7,914 bases of DNA, from NCBI GenBank assembly GCA_900548725.1, contig URLV01000040.1:1-7914 (forward strand). The letters are read 5' to 3'. The DNA comes from an uncultured Mycoplasmatota bacterium. Lineage in GTDB: Bacteria > Bacillota_I > Bacilli_A > RF39 > UBA660. The notes beneath the pieces were generated by a model that made no database searches, had not been told where the DNA came from, and saw only the letters and a list, made by a program, of their open reading frames with translations. Numbering within the stretch: position 1 is the stretch's first letter; every line of letters begins with the position of its first letter. The position numbers and the translations under genes are program-made. Of this stretch, positions 1 through 6,578 are shown in pieces.

Positions 1-4
1 CACA

Positions 5-72
5 AAAAATTATATTTCTTTATACCCCCCCCCCAACGATTTTTGGGGAGTTGGGAAAGAGATATAATTTTT
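5..72. repeat. Long imperfect inverted repeat around a C10 tract
   Basis: Arms 5-21 and 56-72 are complementary at 16 of 17 positions, and the single mismatch would be a G.U pair in one RNA strand. Inside them CCCAAC (32-37) pairs with GTTGGG (50-55), leaving 22-31 as a one-sided bulge and 38-49 as the loop. A-rich and T-rich ends flank the structure: A6 at 4-9, and T5 at 68-72 followed by a T6 run at 75-80. It could therefore act as a terminator in either direction, perhaps for a gene to the left transcribed toward this operon. No gene is visible in 1-158. The hairpin is seen directly; its role is inference. Confidence 0.6.
25..34. repeat. Homopolymer run of ten C
   Basis: Ten consecutive C residues on the + strand, inside the left side of the 5-72 hairpin. 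Such a run is highly unusual in DNA this AT-rich. Homopolymers of this length are prone to slipped-strand length change, and they are also a common place for sequencing or assembly error. It is not inside any visible coding region. Confidence 0.9.
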
Positions 73-88
73 AATTTTTTATGAATAG

Positions 89-127
89 AAAATTTTAAAT
101 ACGGTATTTCTACCCTAATAAAATTTT
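89..127. repeat. Nested hairpin in the intergenic region
   Basis: AAAATTTTA (89-97) and TAAAATTTT (119-127) are perfect inverted repeats. Between them GGTA (103-106) and TACC (111-114) form a second small stem with a TTTC loop, separated from the outer stem by a 5/4-base internal loop. It lies just beyond the operon terminator. AT-only arms can arise by chance here, but the coaxial GGTA/TACC element is less likely to. Function unknown. Confidence 0.4.
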
Positions 128-130
128 ATC

Positions 131-160
131 AAAAAAAGTGATTGTTGTAAATCACTTTTT
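131..160 (-). terminator. Rho-independent terminator of the protease operon
   Basis: On the minus strand the sequence reads AAAAAGTGAT, an 8-base loop, then ATCACTTTTTTT. This gives a perfect 10-bp stem (151-160 with 133-142) running into a T tract. The stem overlaps the TAA stop of the membrane-protein gene at 159-161, so termination is placed immediately at the end of translation. The element is nearly symmetric and could also work for transcription from the left. Confidence 0.75.
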
Positions 161-1070
161 AACTTTTAAATTTTGGAAGTTCTATTCTTTTTTTGAAAAA
201 TAATTTATATAATAATAAACAAATTACAATGCTGCATTCTATTACTAATAATATTGTAAAAAATTCTAACATTTTTGAATTTTTAGAAGTTTCATTCTTC
301 TTTTCGCTTTTTTTCTCTTCGTTTTTTTGTAACTTTTTTATGTTTATAGTATACTTTTTTTCTTCTGAATTATTTTTTGAATGTGCTACGACCTCAATTT
401 TGTTCATTCCTTCTTTTAGTTCAATTTTTCCAATATTTCCAGTTATTTCATAATTATCACTAATTGCAATTATATTTACAGATTTTACATTATAAGCAAC
501 TTCTAAAGAATAATTTGTTTTTTCTTTATCAAATTCTATATCATATCCGTCTACCTCTAAATGGTCTAAAAATATTGTTTCTTGAATTTTTGTCGTTGTG
601 TTTGTTGTCGTTGTTGTAGTAGTCGAATTAGTAGTTACCCGTTTTTTTGTAGTTTCAGGTACTTTTGTTGTTTCTGGAGGTTTTGTTGTAGTTGGTTCAG
701 TTATTGGTTCTGTAACAGGTTCATTAACCGTTACAGAAATTGTTTTAGTATATATTAATTCTTCTTCATCATAACTAGCAGCATTAACGTTTATGTTTAT
801 ACTTGCGTTACAAGCACTATTTGAAGTGATTGTTACACTGGCAGAATCATTATCCAACCATACGCTAGATTGACTAACACTTATACAAGAATTTGAAGGA
901 ACTATATCTACCCTTCCCGCAGAATTTGATGCACTTATAGTAAATGTTTTTCTATCATTTACTGTCATGTTTATATTTGTTGTAGATATATTTATACTTC
1001 CACTAGCATACACATTTAATGCCAGTGATAATATGATATACGTAATTAAATATTTTATTTTTCTTTTCAT
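159..1070 (-). CDS. Type I membrane protein with Ig-like head and cadherin-like domain, possible docking receptor
   Basis: A 303-residue surface protein anchored by its C-terminus; no recognised gene name. Visible layout: signal peptide at 1-22 (basic MKRK start, hydrophobic core, cleavage after VYA); beta-rich domain at 23-116 with Cys62 and Cys87; Thr/Pro/Glu stalk at about 117-163, including seven Thr in a row (150-156); cadherin-like beta-sandwich at about 164-247 (LDHLEVDGYDIEF, then a TNYSLEV strand and an EGMNKIEV strand), matching the PF12733 type; Lys/Glu-rich linker at 248-266; transmembrane helix at about 268-289; short basic cytoplasmic tail. There is no LPXTG sortase signal. The start codon shares one base with the stop of the upstream protease gene and has its own GTGAGG site 7 bases upstream, so the two are almost certainly co-translated. 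In related gut Firmicutes, as I recall, the same signal-head-cadherin-like-TM plan can carry a cohesin as head. This head is shorter and has no cohesin signature I can recognise. A role in holding the dockerin protease at the membrane is inference. Confidence 0.85.
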   Translation of the reverse strand: MKRKIKYLITYIILSLALNVYASGSINISTTNINMTVNDRKTFTISASNSAGRVDIVPSNSCISVSQSSVWLDNDSASVTITSNSACNASININVNAASYDEEELIYTKTISVTVNEPVTEPITEPTTTKPPETTKVPETTKKRVTTNSTTTTTTTNTTTKIQETIFLDHLEVDGYDIEFDKEKTNYSLEVAYNVKSVNIIAISDNYEITGNIGKIELKEGMNKIEVVAHSKNNSEEKKYTINIKKLQKNEEKKSEKKNETSKNSKMLEFFTILLVIECSIVICLLLYKLFFKKRIELPKFKS

Positions 1071-4000
1071 TAATTTACCTCACTCATAATAATATTTTTG
1101 ATTCTAACATAATCTAATGGAGTAATTTTTCCATCTTCATTTACATCTGCAGCTAAATAATTTGGTATTGCAGTTATCAAAGATTTCTCCATAACATGAT
1201 TTTTTATTTTTATGTAATCTAACGGAGTGATTTTTCCATCTCCATTTACATCACTGAACATAACAATGTAATATTTTGAAATACCATTTGAAAATTCCAT
1301 TCCTGTTTTAACTATACCTTCATTTACAATCCCATTGTTATAATATAGATTATATGAATTTGAATTAATAATATTCTTTTTGAATGTTTCTATTGAAATT
1401 CCTTTTATAGTAGCTGGAAATTTAATTAAATTATCTTCAATTTTATATATGTTTGATCTAATCTTAGAAGATAGAATTTTAATATTAAAGTTAAATATTT
1501 TAATGTTATTGGTTTTTATATCTCTTACTTTTATTGTTAAAACTCCTAAAGAATCTTCTTTTAATAAATTAGTTTTTATTTTATTTTCATTAACTGTAAA
1601 TAATTCATTATTATTTGATGTAATGGAATCTATTTTTAAAACTTCTTCTATTCCTTTAATATTATAATTATAATTTAGAGTATATTCTTTGTTACCTTCT
1701 AATTCTTCATTATCTAATGGATAATTTAGATTATAATCAAATATAGTTTTAGTATAATTTGCAATAACTTCAATATCACTTGTTATAATTTCACCATTAG
1801 TATGTCCATCCCATTTATTAAACAAACAATTATAATATTTATCACAAACTTTATTTTGTAAAGTATAATTTAAATTTAATTCTTTTCCATAATATATATC
1901 TTCAGTTTTCAATATCGTATTATCATCATCTTTGTATGTTAAAGTATATTTTTGTCTAACTATAGTAATCTCAAAAGTGTTACTTGTATGTTCTGTAGTT
2001 ATTGTTAAATATGCTGTTCCTTCACTAACTGGGATAATTGTATCATTGTTAATTTTAAATATATTTTCATTGCTTGATTGATATGTAACATTTTCTATAA
2101 CATCTTTCATTTGTTCAGGTAAAGTTTTATATTGTATCTTATAAGTTTGACCTATATTTAAATGATTATCTATATCAAGATTTAAAGTATATTGTTTTAT
2201 ATTTTTATCGTATGTAGGATATAAATCTAAATTTTTATTAATTATATATCCTTCATTTATAACATTGTGTTCATTATCTTCCCAATTTTTAAAAATGCAG
2301 TCATGATATATATCACATAATGTACTTTCTGGTTTTTCTACATCATCTAACAAGGAATCATCTTCTAAATAGTTTTTTTCATCTACTAAAGTTTTTTTAT
2401 CATCTTTATAATATTTTACTTTATAATTTATTTTGCTAATTTCCAAATCATATAAACAATAATTTGGATATAAACTATTATCACATAATTTATTGCCTGC
2501 ATTATCTTCTATATTATAAATCCATAAATATTTATTATTATAATTCATAGACAAATATGTTTGTTTTGTTCCATTTGTATAATTTGTAAAAGTAGTCGGC
2601 AATATTTTATTTTGATTTGTTATAGCATATTTATAGATATTACTTTTATTTAATCCCGATAATTCATCGTTAAGTGTAATTTGAATTGTTTTACTTAAGT
2701 TATCTACTTGATAATTTATTGTAGGTTTTATTTTATCAATTCTATTAATTTCTATAGTCTTTGATGCATTTTCAATGTCTACACATGAATTATTATTACA
2801 ATTTGTGTATTTTATTTCTAAGAATCCATTTTCTGTCATATTTATTGTATTATTAATCTCATATTCATTTTTACTATTATTTAGTTCAATCCATTCACCA
2901 TTATTAATCTTATAATTTAATTTTATATATTCATCTGTTTTTAATTCATCATAATTTAGTTTAGTATTAATAATTTTGTAATCATTTACCCATTCTTCGT
3001 TATCGTAAATTACCTCAAATAATTTTTTTATTGTTATTGTTTGAGTAAACATACTGTTTCCATATTTAAATGTAATATCAGCTTGTCCTTCATTTTTAGG
3101 AACTATCTTATTATTTATTATTTCAAAAATATTTGTATCTGATGAACTCACTTCAATGTCATTTTTAGAGATTGTTTTATTAGAAATAATTTCAAAATCG
3201 AAATCATATTCTTTATCTAAATTATATAATTTAAGCGGGTTTATAAGTTTAATATTTGTTACAATAGTTTTACTTTCATAAAATCTTCTTAATTGTGGAA
3301 AAGAATTTTCTTCTATTATCCATGTATTTTCAAAATTCCAATTAATATAATTTGATTGTTCTAACATATAATAATAATTTGTACTTCCAATATTCTCATT
3401 CGTATATTGCTCATTTTCTACATAATAAGAATTAATTACTTCTGATTCAACAGTATTTCTTGGTAAATATAAACCAGCAGAATTTAATTTAACTGTAGAA
3501 TTAGTACTATCGGCTAAAACTGTTCCAGAGTTATAGCAATTTTCTATAGATGAATTTGAAGAATCGGCCACTATGCCTGCTGCAAATGATTGACTATCAT
3601 CTTTATAACATCCAGCGTGTATACTTCCAGAATTATAACTATTTTTGATTTTTGTAAAAGATGCAATACCTGCAATACCCGCTGCATAATTATAATTTGT
3701 ATTAGATACAGCTTCAATTTTTCCAACGTTTACACATTCAGAAATTGTTGAATTTGCTATTATACCGACTATTCCGCCAGCATAATTCTGAGAATTGACG
3801 GTTGCTGAAGAATATATATTACTTATCAGAGTATTACTTGATGCATTTCCTACAATTGCTCCTGCTTTGGCTCCTCTAATACCATTTATTTCTGAATTAA
3901 TAAATTTAAAATTCGTTATTGTCGCTTCAGAAACATTATTAAATAATCCTACTGGTTTTGATGTTGTACCAGTTTTATTTACGCCTGATATAGTGTGATT

Positions 4001-6376
4001 ATCTCCATCAAATATACCATTAAAAGTTACTAAATCATAGTTATTTAAATTTATACCAGTAAAATCTAAGTCATTCATTAATTTAAAAGCTCTTTTTTCA
4101 TTAGAATATACATTGTTAATGAAATCTGATGTTGAATTAATTTTTTCATATGATACTAACTCTATTGTTTTTTTGTAAGAACCACTTTCTAATTCAATAC
4201 TATAAGTAATTTCTGTTTTACCACTTTTCAAAAATGTTACTTCTCCATTTTCATCAATTGTTGCAACAGAAGTATCACTGCTTGACCACTCTTCACTTAT
4301 TAATCCATTTTTATGAGAAATATCTAGGTTAATTTTAATTTTGTTATCTTCAGGATTAGTCTTAGAATAATAAATTGGTTCATCATAAAGTAAATTTATA
4401 ATAGGTTTATCCATTATTTCAAATTCAACAGAATTACTTGTTGTTCCATTATCAACAACAAGTTTATAAGTATCTCCAGGAACATCTTTATTAGGTACAA
4501 GATAACCAATATTCATATTATTTATAACATAATTTGATTCCACACTAAATTTATCACTAACATTTTCTTGATTTGAATTATATATATTATAATTTAATTT
4601 AGTTCCACTACTTATATTTTGTGTTTCTGCAATAACGTTTATTTTTTCTATATCTACATCAAATAAATATTTATCTACTCCTAATTTTATTTCTTCTTCA
4701 TCAGAGCAAGAATCAGTTAAATAGCATTCATTTCTTGTAAATACATTTATATCATTAATACGTATGTTACTTCCTGAATTTAAAATTTTTATATAAAATT
4801 TATTTCCGTTTATTTTATAATTATCTATATCTATTGTTTCCAATCCTGGATAATCTCTTGTAGCTGTTTTTATCAATTCGTAATTTTCTCCATCATTACT
4901 CAAATAAAGTTGATAATCAACTTTTGTATATGAAGTTCTAAAATTAATTGAATTTATATATTCACTACCATTTGCTTTTGTATACTCATATACGTATCCT
5001 GAATACTGAGTATTGTTAATTTTTTCTTCATGTTTTGTTTTAGTGTTTATAGAAAATTTGTATGAATAAACGTTGTTATAATCTTTAACACTAATTCTTC
5101 TAACTGCCCACTTTGTTGATGATGCTGAATATGGCATATATATATATTTATATGCACTAGTTTTTCCCCATGAATTTTTAATCAACCAAGCTCCTTTTCC
5201 TGAAATCCAATTTCCATTGTTCGTATCACACGTTTCTTTACTCATGTAATCTTTAGAATTAGAACTTTTTCTAACACCATCTGAATTTGTATATTGACAA
5301 TACTCATAATTATAATTATCATCCCATCCTACAATTTGTAAAGCATGTGCGCTATTCGTTTTACATATTCCTGTAGTATTTAACATTAGGGAATAATTGT
5401 CTTTGTAATTATCTACTTCTTCCTTGTAATCATAATTAGTAAACCAACATGATTTATCAGATGTAGTCCATGATGTTGCAACATAAAGAGCCCCATATGT
5501 GCTAATTGCTTCTTTTATATTATTTTTGCATTCTTGGTAATTTGAAGAAGAAGGACTACAATATCCTATTTGAAAGGCATCTTTAATTTGGTAATCTCCA
5601 ACTCTATCTGTAAAAATTTGTTGTAAAGAAAATGTATCATGATTAGAAGTGTAATTTGAAAACACACCTTCGTTTCTCAAAGGTGCAATTCCTTGAGAAT
5701 AGAAGTTCAAAATTTGTTCCATGGTTCCGCCTTCTCCTAAAGAACCGTTAGTATTAAATGGATTATATCTTTCTTCAACTGTATAATAGATATTTGTTTT
5801 ATTTCGATTATATGCAGTTGTTCCTGTAGGCTTTGCTCTTATATAATCAATATATCTTTTTGAAAAGAGTAAATTATCATCAGATTCTTTATTTATGTAG
5901 GATTGATTTTTCTCATAATCTTCTTTATATTTACAATATTTACTGTTTGAATCATTATTACACTTTTCTATGGCTTCATCTAATCCTTCTACACCGTGAA
6001 ACATAAGGCTACTTTCTGTTGCACCTTGTCCTGCAAAATTCCAACATAATCCAAGAGAACCTTGGTCTTCCTTAAATGTATTTGCATACCTTTTTCCATC
6101 TAAATTATATAAACTAAATTTAGGTAAATTAGCATAAGAATTATCTGCGAAAGCATTTTCTTTTTCTATATTAAAATTTTTAAAAAATTTATTTTTAGAC
6201 TCATAAGCATAAATATATTTATCTGGAATTGCTTCATATTTTGCTTTTTCTTCATCAGATAATTTATTATATTCTTCCCACAATGGGTTTATTTTTATTT
6301 CTGCCGCTTTAACATCTATATAACAAAAAAACATTATAAAAATAATTAAAATTTTTTTTAATAACTTCATATTCAT
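1070..6376 (-). CDS. Secreted multidomain papain-family (C1A) cysteine protease with C-terminal dockerin
   Basis: 1768 residues. Signal peptide at 1-24 (cleavage near VKAA), short pro-like segment at 25-85, and C1A peptidase domain at about 86-430 with all catalytic residues: Gln105 and Cys111 in QGSLGLCWNFA, His344 in SAHALQIVGWDD, Asn401 in WLIKNSWG. Next come a lectin-like region (about 435-548, PF18560-type by position and pattern), an uncharacterised beta region (560-655), a Big_2-like module (655-742), a GLUG block (four repeats at 837-860, 865-888, 897-921, 931-955), Big_2-like (1037-1118), an Ig-like region with DKIKPTI (about 1120-1312), two copies of an InlB-repeat-like plus Ig-like unit (1317-1473, 1474-1636), a linker domain (1640-1705) and a type I-like dockerin (1709-1768; DVNGDGKITPLD and DVNEDGKITPLD). 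It lacks any sortase signal or transmembrane anchor, so attachment probably goes through the dockerin. It likely cleaves extracellular proteins; the substrate is unknown. First gene of a two-gene operon. Start chosen by the AGGTG site 8 bases upstream. Confidence 0.93.
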   Translation of the reverse strand: MNMKLLKKILIIFIMFFCYIDVKAAEIKINPLWEEYNKLSDEEKAKYEAIPDKYIYAYESKNKFFKNFNIEKENAFADNSYANLPKFSLYNLDGKRYANTFKEDQGSLGLCWNFAGQGATESSLMFHGVEGLDEAIEKCNNDSNSKYCKYKEDYEKNQSYINKESDDNLLFSKRYIDYIRAKPTGTTAYNRNKTNIYYTVEERYNPFNTNGSLGEGGTMEQILNFYSQGIAPLRNEGVFSNYTSNHDTFSLQQIFTDRVGDYQIKDAFQIGYCSPSSSNYQECKNNIKEAISTYGALYVATSWTTSDKSCWFTNYDYKEEVDNYKDNYSLMLNTTGICKTNSAHALQIVGWDDNYNYEYCQYTNSDGVRKSSNSKDYMSKETCDTNNGNWISGKGAWLIKNSWGKTSAYKYIYMPYSASSTKWAVRRISVKDYNNVYSYKFSINTKTKHEEKINNTQYSGYVYEYTKANGSEYINSINFRTSYTKVDYQLYLSNDGENYELIKTATRDYPGLETIDIDNYKINGNKFYIKILNSGSNIRINDINVFTRNECYLTDSCSDEEEIKLGVDKYLFDVDIEKINVIAETQNISSGTKLNYNIYNSNQENVSDKFSVESNYVINNMNIGYLVPNKDVPGDTYKLVVDNGTTSNSVEFEIMDKPIINLLYDEPIYYSKTNPEDNKIKINLDISHKNGLISEEWSSSDTSVATIDENGEVTFLKSGKTEITYSIELESGSYKKTIELVSYEKINSTSDFINNVYSNEKRAFKLMNDLDFTGINLNNYDLVTFNGIFDGDNHTISGVNKTGTTSKPVGLFNNVSEATITNFKFINSEINGIRGAKAGAIVGNASSNTLISNIYSSATVNSQNYAGGIVGIIANSTISECVNVGKIEAVSNTNYNYAAGIAGIASFTKIKNSYNSGSIHAGCYKDDSQSFAAGIVADSSNSSIENCYNSGTVLADSTNSTVKLNSAGLYLPRNTVESEVINSYYVENEQYTNENIGSTNYYYMLEQSNYINWNFENTWIIEENSFPQLRRFYESKTIVTNIKLINPLKLYNLDKEYDFDFEIISNKTISKNDIEVSSSDTNIFEIINNKIVPKNEGQADITFKYGNSMFTQTITIKKLFEVIYDNEEWVNDYKIINTKLNYDELKTDEYIKLNYKINNGEWIELNNSKNEYEINNTINMTENGFLEIKYTNCNNNSCVDIENASKTIEINRIDKIKPTINYQVDNLSKTIQITLNDELSGLNKSNIYKYAITNQNKILPTTFTNYTNGTKQTYLSMNYNNKYLWIYNIEDNAGNKLCDNSLYPNYCLYDLEISKINYKVKYYKDDKKTLVDEKNYLEDDSLLDDVEKPESTLCDIYHDCIFKNWEDNEHNVINEGYIINKNLDLYPTYDKNIKQYTLNLDIDNHLNIGQTYKIQYKTLPEQMKDVIENVTYQSSNENIFKINNDTIIPVSEGTAYLTITTEHTSNTFEITIVRQKYTLTYKDDDNTILKTEDIYYGKELNLNYTLQNKVCDKYYNCLFNKWDGHTNGEIITSDIEVIANYTKTIFDYNLNYPLDNEELEGNKEYTLNYNYNIKGIEEVLKIDSITSNNNELFTVNENKIKTNLLKEDSLGVLTIKVRDIKTNNIKIFNFNIKILSSKIRSNIYKIEDNLIKFPATIKGISIETFKKNIINSNSYNLYYNNGIVNEGIVKTGMEFSNGISKYYIVMFSDVNGDGKITPLDYIKIKNHVMEKSLITAIPNYLAADVNEDGKITPLDYVRIKNIIMSEVN
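1073..1252 (-). other. Dockerin-coding segment of the protease
   Basis: Encodes residues 1709-1768. There are two EF-hand-like calcium loops: Asp1709/Asn1711/Asp1713/Thr1717/Asp1720 and Asp1744/Asn1746/Asp1748/Thr1752/Asp1755. Each loop is followed by a short helix (YIKIKNHVM, YVRIKNIIM). The ligand pattern fits dockerin repeats. Loop positions 10 and 11, which in classical dockerins contribute to cohesin recognition and are often Ser/Thr, are Pro-Leu in both halves. The two halves are therefore near-symmetric, as needed for the dual binding mode known in type I dockerins. Confidence 0.9.
1078..1083 (-). promoter_or_regulatory. Ribosome binding site for the membrane protein, inside the protease 3' end
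   Basis: Minus-strand GTGAGG lies 7 bases before the ATG at 1068-1070. It falls within the last codons of the protease gene (…SEVN), and the stop and start overlap as TAATG. This supports the chosen start and suggests translational coupling: ribosomes finishing the protease can reinitiate directly. Confidence 0.75.
1469..2428 (-). repeat. Tandem duplicated two-domain unit in the protease
   Basis: The segment encodes residues 1317-1473 (1958-2428) and 1474-1636 (1469-1957), two diverged copies of one arrangement. Each begins with a beta strand containing YKxDD, and then has a Cys pair in the same context (LCDIYHDCIFKNW; VCDKYYNCLFNKW). Each ends with a sandwich-like domain that includes SSNENIFKINND or SNNNELFTVNENK. 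The first part of each resembles InlB/Flg_new repeats, and the second resembles Big_2. Divergence at protein level suggests an old duplication. Confidence 0.65.
3497..3871 (-). repeat. GLUG-repeat block in the protease
   Basis: Encodes about residues 836-960 with four copies of a roughly 24-residue motif spaced 28-34 residues apart. The copies begin KAGAIVG, YAGGIVG, YAAGIAG and FAAGIVA. Three of the four continue into an (E/K)NxYNSG- or CVNVG-like turn followed by a short strand. The block is preceded by FNGIFDGDNHTISG and GLFNNVSEATITNF, the usual lead-in of GLUG regions in surface proteins and M26 IgA peptidases. A right-handed beta-helix-like stalk or adhesive segment is likely. Confidence 0.75.
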
Positions 6377-6384
6377 ATCTACTA

Positions 6385-6390
6385 CACCTA
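6385..6390 (-). promoter_or_regulatory. Ribosome binding site of the protease gene
   Basis: Minus-strand TAGGTG; its AGGTG core ends 8 bases before the ATG at 6374-6376. A second in-frame ATG (6368-6370) would be 14 bases away, so the first ATG is preferred. Both choices keep the signal peptide. Confidence 0.65.
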
Positions 6391-6424
6391 TTCTTCCATA
6401 AGTCTACAATTATTAATATTTTCT

Positions 6425-6461
6425 ATATTATTAGTATATAATAAAATGTAAAAAAAATAAA
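6425..6461 (-). promoter_or_regulatory. Tentative sigma-A-type promoter of the protease operon
   Basis: Two overlapping readings exist. One uses TATACT (6433-6438, five of six to the -10 consensus) with a weak TTTATT at 6456-6461, 17 bases upstream. The other uses TTTACA (6447-6452, five of six to the -35 consensus) with TAATAT (6425-6430), 16 bases downstream. Both give a 5' leader of about 40-50 bases. In DNA this AT-rich such matches are common, so the position is uncertain, although a promoter in this gap is expected. Confidence 0.35.
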
Positions 6462-6519
6462 TGTTTTTTCTTATTTATTGCAATAATCATTCAATTTTAT
6501 TAATAAATAAAATAATATG

Positions 6520-6559
6520 AAAAAAATGTATACTATTTTTATTAATTAATATACACTTT
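6520..6559 (-). terminator. Probable weak terminator after the right-hand gene
   Basis: Just beyond the TAA at 6579-6581, the minus strand reads AAAGTGTATA, a loop of 17 bases and TATACATTTTTTT. The stem pairs 6550-6559 with 6523-6532 with one G.U, and it can extend three pairs inward. It runs into T7 (6520-6526). The stem is AT-rich, so strength is doubtful, but position and T tract fit an end signal separating this gene from the protease operon. Confidence 0.45.
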
Positions 6560-6578
6560 GGTCATTTTTTATTAATTA

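Larger units (their letters stand above)
6377..6578. other. Intergenic region between the two transcription units
   Basis: About 200 bases of almost pure A/T. It holds, from right to left, the weak terminator, an 8-bp AT-only hairpin (6494-6501 with 6506-6513, loop AATA), the tentative promoter and the protease ribosome binding site. I see no small gene, tRNA or riboswitch-like conserved structure. Confidence 0.6.

Noticed and set aside
1..130. CRISPR array or transposon end
   Set aside because: No repeated units with spacers, no transposase gene and no target-site duplication could be seen; only isolated hairpins are present.
159..330. Sortase-type cell-wall anchor on the membrane protein
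   Set aside because: No LPXTG-like motif precedes the hydrophobic segment; a plain transmembrane helix with a basic tail fits better.
193..453. Plus-strand open frame of 86 codons
   Set aside because: It lies antisense inside the membrane-protein gene; its Phe/Ser-rich product mirrors the Lys/Glu-rich linker on the other strand, and no ribosome binding site is evident.
582..722. Microsatellite or short tandem DNA repeat in the Thr-rich region
   Set aside because: The triplets vary without a fixed unit, so it is a low-complexity protein segment and not a DNA tandem repeat.
717..1006. Calling the head domain a cohesin
   Set aside because: Position and context fit, but it is about 45 residues too short and shows no cohesin signature I can recognise.
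1380..1667. Plus-strand open frame of 95 codons
   Set aside because: Antisense to the protease C-terminal region; hydrophobic composition is a by-product of the AT-rich complement.
3795..3998. Plus-strand open frame of 67 codons
   Set aside because: Antisense to the GLUG region of the protease; no supporting signals.
6494..6513. AT-only hairpin as a second terminator or operator
   Set aside because: An 8-bp A/T-only stem is readily expected by chance in this intergenic DNA and has no adjoining T tract of note.
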